Source of the DNA: Chlorophyllum brunneum
Lineage: Eukaryota; Basidiomycota; Agaricomycetes; Agaricales; Agaricaceae
Reading direction: 5' to 3'
Assembly: GCA_963576785.1 (NCBI GenBank)
Contig: OY756148.1
Span: forward strand, 310,001 to 374,000
DNA: 64,000 nt
Below are positions 34,037-44,085 of this stretch, in pieces. The stretch's first letter is position 1; the number at the start of each line of letters is the position of its first letter. Under the pieces are notes generated by a model that ran no database searches, was not told the origin of the DNA, and was given only the letters and a program-made list of their open reading frames with translations. The position numbers were made by a program, and so were the translations under genes.

Positions 34037-37000
34037 ATGGTGGCTGTCTCCTCACTTGAAGAAGCAGAAGAGACAATGTTGGCACTTGTCCATTCTCCAG
34101 AAACAAGAAAATCAGTGACACTTGTAGTCACAAATGATGTGGAAGATCTGCACACTATCAAGTTAGATATAGAGGGAAAAACAAAGGTGGATGCCATCCT
34201 GGATGAGGGTTCCCAGATTATTAGTATGCGACACAATGTTTGGGAGAAGTTAGGGATACTTATGAGGTCAGACAAAGTCATAGTTATGGAATCAGCCAAC
34301 TCCTCTCACGAATCAACAATGGGATTCCTACCCAATCTTCAAGTAACCATTGGTGACTGTATGTTGTATCTTCAAGTTCAAGTGGTTGAAAATACATTGT
34401 ATGAAATACTGCTGGAATAGCCATTCTTGACACTTACCCAAGCCAATATACACCATCTTTTGAATGGAGGATCATACATCATACTCGTAGACCCCAATAA
34501 TGGCCAAATTGTTACAGTCCCAACCAAGCCTCAAATCCATACCTCACTATCTCACTCAGGTTTTTAAAAATTAATGATTCGGCTATGTGTCGAGGAGATA
34601 CATATCAACTACAAGCTCGCAAATTGTTAAAGAAACCTACCTTGTCAATAATCCCACTCAACTGCTTTATGATTTCACTACTTGCATTCACCTCATCTCA
34701 CTTCAACACCATATCAAAACCTAAGGAAATATATGAAATATCACTATCAGCCCTGGAGAAAACTCTCCAAACCCTCAAAACACTTGCCTACAAGAAAGTT
34801 GCCAGTTGCATCAAGCCTATAGCCACCACCCTACCAGAAAAGTTCCGAATTGTTCGTCGGATCCCAGCTGATCCTCTCAAAAACCTCCCAATCCTACCAA
34901 CCAACCCTCCCAACTTCGTACCTGGAATTTGTTATACAGCTGAACGAAAGGAAGCTATGAAGGTGAATGAAAATAGCTTTCTGACAATAGAAGAAGAAAA
35001 ACTAGTACATTACCTTATCAAAGCTCAAGAGACCGGTTTTGCATGGTGCAAAGAAGAGAAAGGAAAATTCTTTTCAGATTATTTTGACCCAGTCGTAATC
35101 TCTACAATTGAGCACATTCCATGGAGCCTACAAAACATACTTATTCCCCTAGGAATCTTCAATCATGTAGTTCAGATCATCAAGGACAAGATCACAGCAG
35201 GAGTCTATGAACTATCAAGCTCTTCATATCATTCTCATTGGTTTTGTGTACTAAAGAAGGATGGGAAATCTCTCCGTCTCATCCACAATCTCCAGCCCCT
35301 TAATGCAGTAGCAATAAAAGATGCGAGAGTGCCCCCAATAGTTGAACATTATGTAGAGTCATTTGATGGTCGAGGATGCTACAGAGTGTTTGATCTCTTT
35401 GTTGGATATGATCAATGTGCCCTAGCTCTGGAGTCCTGCGACCTGACAACATTCCAGATACCCCTCGGAACATTTCACCTCATATCTATACCAATGGGTT
35501 ATACAAACTCGATGCAGATTCAACACGGCAACCTTACCTTCCTCCTACAAGATGAAATCCCACATGTAGCAGTTCCATTCATTGACAATATCCCTGTTAA
35601 AGGACCACCCACGCGCTATGAATTAGACAGCAGTCAGTTTGAAAGTATTCCAGAGAATCCAGGAATCTGACGTTTTGTATGGGAGCATCTGCAAAACATG
35701 AACCAAGTTGTTCAGCAAATCAAGCATACTAGAGGAATATTTTTGGCAGCAAAATCTCACCTTTGCATTCCATCTGCACTTGTTGTGGGTCACCAATGTA
35801 CCTATGAAGGGCAACTGCCAGATAAGTCTCGAATTCAGAAGATTGTTAACTAGCCACTATGCCAAAACCTTACCAAAGTTCGTGGATTCCTTGGCACAAT
35901 GGGAACTATCCAAATCTTCATCAAAAATTATACTACAATTGCACATCCACTTGTGAACCTTACACAAAAAGGAGCAGAGTTTGTCTTTGAAAAAGAGCAA
36001 GAGTTAGCTATGGAGAAGTTGAAGAAACTTGTGAAAGACTCACAGGCAAAATTAGAGCTCTTTGGATTGTTTCAAGCCTTGAAGGACTGCAGGATTTGGA
36101 TAGTAGGCATAAAGAACTTAACTGTTAAAGTAGATGCAAAGTATATTCACAGAATGGTTAATAATCCAGATATACAACCTAATGCAACAATCAACCATTG
36201 GATTTTGGCCATCCTGCTCTTTGACTTCCAAATACGCCATGTTCCAGGTCATACACATGGCCCAGATGGTCTATCACAACGTCCCCAAGCAATAGAGGAT
36301 CTAGTGGGAGAGGATGACTATGAGGCATGGATTGATGAAGCCAATGCCTTCACAATCAAAGCAAGTTCCGGACTAAACCCATATGCTCAAGATAACCAAG
36401 GACTACCCTTGTGGCTGGAATCATCAAACATGTTCAGAACAGAGGTTCTCAATGCATTGAAACTACTTCCCAGACTATGCCAAGCCCACAAGACTCCTCA
36501 CCCCACCATCGAGGTCCTATCAAACATAGATACTAGCAATTCCCAGTCATATCATCCCCAAATTCCCTGGTCAGGAAAAGCCTGTGCACATGATTTCGAA
36601 CTTTCCTTAATCAATAATTTCCTCCGAGAGTCCAAGCATATACCAGGAATGAAGAAAGAGGCCTTCAAATGATTAGTACAACAGGCAGCAGGTTTCTTCA
36701 TACAAGAAGGTCAATTATGGAAAAAGGACACTAAAGCAAAACATAAGTTGGTGATTAGGGAGGAAGAAAAGCGGTACAGCCTACTGAAGCAAGCACATGA
36801 CGAACTTGGCCACAAAGGTATCTTCACAACCTGAATTCGCCTCCTCGAATGGTTCTGGTGGCCTTATCTAGATGAAGATGTCCATTGGTTTATCAAAACA
36901 TGTCACAAATGTCAGGCACATTCTATCAAGCAAATTTTCATACCACCTACTGTTCCCATCCCTCTATCCCTATTTTGCAAAGTCTACATTGACACAATGT

Positions 37001-37555
37001 TTATGCCAAAGTCTAACGGTTTCCGATGTCATCCATGCTCGATGCTCTCTATCCTCATATCCAGAATGGTGGATGCTTTGCAACAAGAATGCACGCACAC
37101 TTGGCTCATTTGTGTTCGAAGAAATTCTGTGTAGGTGGGGCACTGTTGAAGAAATTGTGACTGACAATGGGCCTGCATTCATACAAGCGGTTGAGTACCT
37201 TTCGCAAAAATACAAGATAAACTACATATGGATATCCCTCCACAATTCACAAGCCAACGGTCCGGTCAAACATCGACATTTTGATGTTAGAGAGGCTCTG
37301 GTGAAGGCAGCAGATGGCAATGAGAAAAGATGGACTGCGGTTGCTCCATTAGTGTTCTGGGCTGAGCGAATATCGATCCAAAAATCTATAGGGTACTCAC
37401 CATATTACATAGCTCACGGATTGGAGCCTCTTCTCCCCTTTGACCTCGTGGAAGTGATGTATCTCACTCCTCCCCTTTCCAAACCAATCCCCTCAGCCGA
37501 TCTCATAGCGTATCGAGCCATCCAGCTCCAAAAATCGCCATCTGACCTCGTGTAA
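34037..37555 (+). pseudogene. gypsy-1 pol remnant (protease, RT, RNase H, integrase)
   Basis: 34037-34420 holds a retropepsin-like segment (VDAILDEGSQIISMR) in one frame. 34585-35670 holds the reverse transcriptase (FCVLKKDGKSLRLIHNLQPL), in which the catalytic box reads FIDN instead of an xxDD form. 35899-36672 gives connection and RNase H sequence, but the first catalytic part of RNase H appears deleted next to VKDSQ. The integrase zinc finger is around 36800-36915, with in-frame TGA at 36670 and 36832. A frame change near 37080-37120 precedes VTDNGPAF, and the third acidic residue of the DDE triad is replaced by Lys. All enzyme activities should be lost. Confidence 0.75.
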
Positions 37556-38016
37556 ATAAAGCAGCAGCTGATTAAAGCATGATATCAGTCAATCAGGCAG
37601 TTTGAAGAGCAACATGGACATACAATTCAAAACTACAATTTTGATCCTGGAGCACTGGTCTTGGTCTGGAACTTGTGTATTGATGGAGACCTTGGTAGTA
37701 AGACTAAACCCCATTACTTTGGCCCTATGGTAGTTATGAAGAAAACAAAGGAAGGATCGTATATCCTTGCAAAACTCAATGGCAGTATGTCAAGGCTACA
37801 TTTCGCAGCCTTCTGAATTGTTCCATACCATCCACATGACCTGCAATCAATTCCAGTCACAAAAATAACTGATCTCTCATCAGAGCAACTTGACGAGATT
37901 ACCCATGATCCCATCAATGTCCCTCTCCCTTACAATAATGTCCCCTCCATAGAAGAGCCCCTCAAGAATCAGCTATCTGACTGACTGGGAAGTCAGTACA
38001 AAAAGTACCCCAGAGA

Positions 38017-38715
38017 TGTGGAGATTGGACAACGGCTAGGCCTTCAAACGGCTATCTGTTCCCCTCCTCCCACTAGCCCTATTTGTACATGATATTCTGC
38101 TCATCCAATGAAGGAAAATAGGCCGAGGACTCAATGGCCAATACATTTTGAATGCCAGCAAGATGGGCATCAATTCTTGCAGACTCAAAAAGGGCAAAGG
38201 CCTTCGGGCCTAATTGCCTCACTCTCCACTCCGACATCACTCTCCATTTGCTGTGCCAGCCAGTACCCTCTCAATAAAACAATTTCATTCAAATCCCCGA
38301 ATACGTAGGAATGGTTGTTACTAAAAGTATGAAAATTTTCAATCCCTTATGTACCCTTTCATTCAATCCATATAATATCTCCATAATCTCTAATTCAGAC
38401 TGTTTCGGACTCTACTTTTCTATTCAAATTATTTCTACAGTGCATACAAACTATGTATGAGGTTTCCATAGCATAAGTTTGGATTTTCGTATAAATATAA
38501 ATGTACTTTGTCTACGAAAATCAGTGAAAAAAGTATCTGATTAATCCTATCTCTCTTCTCTGCCTCCCAGAGGCTCATAAACATCTCGCTTTGACAAACC
38601 ACCCTTTCCCTTACCTTTGTGTATTCCTAGACACATCCCCTTTCACCTCTATTCCCCTTGGGTTGAAGCCCTAACGTCAGACGGATGCTGACATACTTGC
38701 AAATATAATGAGACA
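38017..38715 (+). repeat. gypsy-1 3' LTR
   Basis: Partner of 31484-32172. It carries about 10 bp more than the 5' LTR near 38641-38655 and keeps CpG where the 5' copy has TpG or CpA. Confidence 0.8.
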
Positions 38716-39340
38716 ATGTCTCTTTATTATTTTGGTGTAGAGAACAAGAACCCTAGTATTATCTGCATTATTGCCATTGTCACTGAACAAGAATAACATC
38801 TTCCTACATCATTGCCATTGTTGCTGTTACAGAAAGCTGAGAAGAGTTGTATATAGTGCCTATCTACTACATAAGAGTGTAACTTGCTATCAGTCACATA
38901 GGACCCATACTGCACTTGCCAGTACCTAGAGTACCCCTCAAGTTAGTAGGGCTAAGCATAAAGACCCACTCATAGAACATATGCTATTAACTGACTTTGT
39001 GGTTTCCTCCTTGAGAAGAAGAGAAACTTGCTTGCCACATGTCCTGCCTCTGGATTCCCATCAAGAAGTACTCTGGTTGAAAGAAGACCTAGAAGGAATG
39101 GAAGGTTACAACTACTAGGCTACGGAGAAGCTGTCCATAGAGAAGCTAAACCAAGCAGGTGCTGTCTAGTCAGCCAGACAATACTAGCCACCATGAAGAC
39201 ACATCACACTTTGTCACTATTATACCAGTAACAGATTCTCTCGAAAAGCAAGAGCACTCAGTAGAGGATACCCTCAAAACCTGTTGTGTATTCCCAGGAA
39301 GTACAGGAAGAAGTTGCAAATAATTGTCAGTGAGAGAATG
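38716..39340. other. Non-coding spacer with copia-like debris
   Basis: Between the gypsy-1 3' LTR and the inverted R2 copy I see no intact ORF. Short open frames (for example 39028-39231, +) have no family match. The stretch is probably remnant transposon sequence. Confidence 0.35.
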
Positions 39341-40530
39341 TTATGGATTCGGCTACTAAGGGCAATCGAAGAGGATGTGACCTCTAGGGTATGGCCTTAA
39401 TACCTATCTCAGCCAAGTAACCAGATAAGCAAATGTTATCAAACTGTCGTTACTCAACCAGGAAATGGGAATCCCATTTATCTCATAGCTCTGAGTAATA
39501 AGGGCAAGTAGAGAATAAGCAGTTAAGCAATCTTCTATTGATTGACAGCAATTGTCAACGGAAACTCTTCTTGGGTGATCAAGAAGGCTATCCCTATAGA
39601 AGATCAAAGCTTAAGCTTTGACTTCCTAATACAGTTGGCTATTTATACTAACTACTTCTTTTTTATAAATACTATGGAGTATAAATAACGAGACTGAAAC
39701 ACGTTTCACAATGTGAAACTGATAAATATGAAACTTTCAAGGTAAAACACTACTAAAGACAAACGTGAAACTAATAAAAATGAAACAGCTAAACATAGAG
39801 CAAAGTGAAACTGATGACGGTGAAATGGATGAGTGCTTACTCATCCTCAGAGATCTCAGATAATGATGATGGAGATTCATCGGAACAGCTACAGTCACAA
39901 GACATGTAGGATGAAGTGGTAGAAGACAATGACAATGATAGTGGTAATAGAAGAACTGCATCCATAGGATGATCGGAGTTGGATGATAGGGATGACGTAA
40001 ATGCAATTGGTTCTTCGGAGAGATAGGACTTGGGTGACTTGACAAAGGCTCGAGTAGATTGTAATAGCAGATGAGGAGAATTGTCACTGTCACTACTGGG
40101 TACAGCGGGTTTGTCATCTGGCAATAAGTCTTTAGGTCATATTTCTATGCAATAGATTCCATCAGCGATTTGTTGGTGAATGAGTGCTTCGAGCGCTGGA
40201 CCGTGAGTGTACATGTAGGGGTGGATGTATTGTATAGTTTCTTCAGTAGTTGGTTGTGCTTTCCAACTGTTGTTCCAGGTACCGTAGAGGTTGTTCTCGA
40301 TGGTGCATAAGTAGAGTCCATTGGTATCACATATGTGTAAGTATGGTGCATATTTCCAGGCCAGTCAAAGTAGAGAGTTGATAATGGTGTCATTGGATTG
40401 TGGTGGTGGGACAAGTGGTATAGCCTCTGGAAACTTGTCGTAACCTCTGATGTAGGTTCGAGGTTTGGACATAACAAGAAGAGGAAGAAGGCAGAGGTGA
40501 CAGAGTCTGCTCTCTGGGACTAGGAGTAGG
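39341..40530 (-). repeat. R2 unclassified repeat, copy 2 (inverted)
   Basis: Reverse-complement match to 30312-31470. The coding frame on the minus strand begins near 40523 (PRTYIRGYDKFPEAI) and ends in an acidic Ser-rich tail with stop at 39837. The tail is better preserved than in copy 1 and ends SEISEDE. In-frame TGA codons include one at the same position as the first stop of copy 1. The plus-strand edge TGTTATGG at about 39341 could be an LTR start. On its other side it runs directly into the minus-strand copia remnant. Confidence 0.5.
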
Positions 40531-41162
40531 AGTTCATGGATGAGAAGGTGGTGGCAGTGTTCCAGTGCACAGCATACTCGGACCAGATAGTCTTGGAACA
40601 AATTTATCTCTAGAAGGGGGAGGATTTAATCCATCTCGATCATTAGAGTTGCTATTATTAGGCAGCAATTGGCCTTGTTGTTTGGACTGTGATAGACATC
40701 TGGGAAAATAGAGTTCATCGAAGACAGTATAAGGGGAAATGAAGATAGAATTGTTCTGCTAATGGTGCATAAACTTAAAGTTGCTGCCATTACCTGTGTA
40801 ACCGATAAAAATCATCAATTCCGATTTAGGCACAAGTTTATCTTGCTGTACCTCATCAGGAAGGTATATATAGGCCCCACAACCAAACACTTGGAGATGA
40901 GAACATCAGGTTTTCTTCCAAACCACGTCTTATAGGGGGTGACCTATTTTAGGCACTTCATAGGTGTCCTATAATAGACATGAGTAGCCATATCAAAAGC
41001 AAACTCCCAGTAGCTAGCTGGAAGGCATGCTTCAAGTTGCACAGATTGCACCTTTTCTAAAAGTATTCAATTAAGACATTCAGTGCACCCATTTTGTTGG
41101 TGAATGTGCAGTGCACTTGTTTCGTGAAGGATTCCTTTCTCAGTGAAGTAGTCCTTGAGTTC

Positions 41163-41603
41163 CTAAGACATGTACTCTCCTCTATTATCAGAGCACACTT
41201 GCTTAATGCATTTGCCTGTCTGGTTTGTCACTAGTTCAGCATATGCCTTGAAGGTACATACAGCATCTGACTTACTGCGCAAGAAAGAAATGCACATAGA
41301 GGAAGAGTAGTCATCAAGGAACATCATAACCCATTTGAACTTGTGATAGGACAAGATGGGGAGCTCCTGAAGATCTGAATGGATCAATTCAAGGATCTCA
41401 GATGCATGAGATGTGTTCTCATGGTAGGTCTTGTTTGGCAGCTTTCCAAGTGCACAACCAGGACAAACCTTCTGTTCTTTCAGTGAAATTACTGGGACAG
41501 ATTCCATGTGTTTTGGCATGTAACCCAGAGCCTGATCGGATAGGTATGTAAATCTTCGATGCCAGATATCATAGGATGTGGTATTCTTATTGATCAAAGC
41601 CAA
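41163..41603 (-). pseudogene. Host copia integrase fragment
   Basis: Copia-type integrase: zinc-finger half with HRRFTYLSDQALGYMPKH and CPGCALGK, then the catalytic core HSDLQELPILSYHKFKWVMM with LDDYSS and CSDNRGEY. The frame stops after EYMS at 41163, but the following bases still read as integrase with interruptions, including a degraded form of the NGRAER box near 41090. Gene broken. Confidence 0.75.
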
Positions 41604-41654
41604 GGAGTATCAAAGATCTCTATTGTGCAAGATATGCAATTTCACAAAGTGAAC

Positions 41655-42032
41655 TTAGTTTGAAGAAGCACCCTGGTGACATTGTCTACTCAGGAATGGT
41701 TTACCACAAATATCACAAATGATAGTCTTCCCATTTGACATTTTTGCAATCAAACCAGTTTTATCTGTGATGAATCCAGTTGAGAGAAGTCTCATATCTA
41801 ACTTTGGTATATAATATACTGGGCAAAGGTGCAAAGTATGCCACTGGACTTTGCCAGACTCAAGTTTTACTTCTGTCTCTAAATAGACAGTGCCATAGGA
41901 TCTAATAGAGAGAGTGGATCCATCTGCAATCTGCACCGATCTAAAAGAACCTTCAACAACATCGACAAGATCCCCCTTGTTTGGAGTAATGTTGAGGGAG
42001 GCACCAGAGTCCAAAAGCCATTCATCACTCAT
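41655..42032 (-). pseudogene. Host copia protease fragment
   Basis: Retropepsin-like segment with the active-site triad in WLLDSGASLNITPNKGD, followed by typical copia protease strands (VQIADGSTLSIRSYG). It lies in the expected place between gag and integrase. The frame is open over 125 residues but is not connected to gag. Confidence 0.75.
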
Positions 42033-42920
42033 TTTGTGAGGTCACCTATTCATTGTACATTCACATGCACTACTGCAGCTATGTGTTATTTCACATGTGT
42101 TCTTCACTCTTGAAAATAGAGGAGAAAAAATAATATTTGATTTATTTAATCATACATGTACATATGTAGTCCAGCTATTTATCCAGGTATCTACATCAGC
42201 TGAGGTTGTACTCTGTGTACCCAGTCGAGAGTCTCCTGGTTCATCAGTGATGCATATGAAACTCCTGCAGCAATCTTTAGATTTGTATGAAGGACTAGCA
42301 AGATCTGGCTTACCTGCCATAGCTTTGTCAGAGTAATCCTCATCCTCCAATCCCATTGACACTACATCCTCCTCAGAGCAGGAATACTCATGACTAGAGA
42401 GGCAGCTGAAGTGGTGCCAAACAAATCATCAACCTCCATGATAGAGGCAGCTATTGGAGGAGAGGCCAGATGGTGGAGGGAAGTATTCTCCGTTCATTTG
42501 TTATAAAGATCCAAGGCTTTTGCCTTGGTAGCCATGTATGGAGTGGGGTGGTGCCAGGGATCCTGAGATTTCTTCTCAGTAGGATTAGTCATCCACAAGA
42601 GAAGAGAAGGAGGGAGAGGAATAGAGGACCACACCTTTGAGGCCATAAGTACTCTTCTTCAGGTCAGTGGTCAACTTGGCAAAGCCAAAGTTGACCAAAT
42701 CCATCATATAAGCCAGTTGCCTGGCATTGTATCTGGAGAGAGCTGGTTGCCCAGCATTGACCTCATTGGCATGGCCTTTGCTACTGCCCCTTGTACCTTG
42801 TTGCCTCTTCTTCTTATCCCTTTCCTACTGAGGCTGTTGCTGCTGTGGTGGCTACTGGTGCTGCTGCTGTGGGTGTGACTGCTGTGGGTGCAACTGCTAC
42901 CCCTGTGCCTTTCCACGCTG

Positions 42921-43355
42921 CTACTGCTGCTGCCCCTGATAATGTGGAGATGCTGCTTGTAGTTTCACATCCAAGAATCTATTTATCTGCTGATTTGCCT
43001 TAAGTGTGGACCAGTAGTTCATAATGGCCCTGCAGACCAAAGCAAAGATCATGGTGGGGATCTTGGTGTTTACCATCAGGAAAAGGGTTATGATATTCCA
43101 GGTATTTGGAATACCAGATAGGAGTATCATTGCCTTGATAATCTCTAGGATGGCACAATTGCTGTTAGCATCAAGCTGTTCATAGAGAACAGTGAGCTTG
43201 GCAATCAGGCCGGAGGGGTCCTCATTTGGATGGAGATGGAAATGAATTATCTCAACATATTTCAAATAGAGTCCAGAGATGAACTCTAAGCCATATGTGG
43301 TGCGGAGATGCACCCACATGCTATTGATGTCAGAGAGGTTCCCCTTGATCATCTC
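42921..43355 (-). pseudogene. Host copia gag, C-terminal half
   Basis: Copia gag (UBN2-like) helices: MIKGNLSDINSMWVHLRTTYG and FHLHPNEDPSGLIAKLTVLY. It is the continuation of the fragment at 50716-51008. The upstream bases of this ORF beyond 43355 belong to the inserted LTR, not to gag. Downstream the frame is lost in a Gln/His-coding low-complexity stretch near 42830-42960. Confidence 0.7.
43351..43355. repeat. Target-site duplication ATCTC (left) of copia-2
   Basis: ATCTC immediately left of the copia-2 5' LTR. The same five bases follow the 3' LTR at 50716-50720. Five bp is the usual copia target duplication. Confidence 0.9.
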
Positions 43356-43926
43356 TGTTGAAGTTTCGGACATATTCTAGAAATAGACTATGAAGTCATT
43401 ATGATAATAATAGACTGATCCGTTACTTTCCAGTAACTTCATTCCGTAGTAACTTCCTATGAGTTGCTCTGCATACATAAGAGTCATAAGTACTTGATAG
43501 ATTATTCTACATAGTACCAATGACTAGATACTACATTCCGCAGTACTCCGCAGGCACTACGCCGCAGTTAAAGAGAGTCATAAGGAACAATCCATGCAAT
43601 GCTAGTATTTTATGTAGTATGACTCGCATATGTTACAATATGTATATAAACCCCATGTAGCAGACCTAAGTTCTGCATCTTGTTCAATCGAACAACTTCT
43701 TCATCATTGCCTATCTCTTTGAGTACAACACCTCCATTGATCTAATCAACTTTGACCTCTACTTAACTGACGTTAACCGCTTCATCAATAATATCTGTCT
43801 ATCCGGATTACCTTTCTACAGGTATCAGATAGAAGCTTATTATCTCGGTGAGTAGACCCTACGTTCTCTCCCACTGCGTTTACTGCTGCCCCCAGCAAAC
43901 AACTCGTTACGGTCGTTTCCTCAACA
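43356..43926 (+). repeat. copia-2 5' LTR
   Basis: Begins TGTTGAAG and ends CTCAACA. It contains a TATATAAACC promoter-like motif near 43643. Compared with the 3' LTR there is a one-base indel near 43482 and about four substitutions. Confidence 0.9.
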
Positions 43927-43941
43927 GGTTATAGGCCCCAG
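43927..43941 (+). promoter_or_regulatory. copia-2 primer binding site (half-tRNA-iMet type)
   Basis: GGTTATAGGCCCCAG starts right after the LTR. GGTTATGGGCCC is the copia-type site complementary to the anticodon arm of initiator tRNA-Met, used as a half-molecule primer. The minus-strand copia here has GGTTATGGGCCCTGG at the same place. Confidence 0.7.
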
Positions 43942-44085
43942 TAGCCTTACCGATGGATAAACCATTATCATCCCCTCTAACCGAGATAGGATGATAGGGC
44001 TTTACCTGACAGAGTTATCCTTGCATTTGATCATTGCTGATACGAGAATTTTCTTCTAGAAAGAAATACACTCGACGAAGATATT

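Larger units (their letters stand above)
31484..38715 (+). mobile_element. Ty3/gypsy-type LTR retrotransposon, decayed (gypsy-1)
   Basis: Two long direct repeats (about 31484-32172 and 38017-38715) enclose gag, protease, reverse transcriptase, RNase H and integrase remnants in gypsy order on the plus strand. The ends begin TGTGGAG and end near GAGACA; the 3' border of each LTR is uncertain by about 15 bp. I could not find a target-site duplication. Nonsense codons, at least two frame changes and a deletion make it inactive. It sits between inverted copies of R2. Confidence 0.85.

Noticed and set aside
31484..38730. Target-site duplication and primer binding site for gypsy-1
   Set aside because: No matching 4-6 bp flanks and no convincing tRNA-complementary or fold-back site after the 5' LTR. 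The exact 3' LTR border is uncertain.
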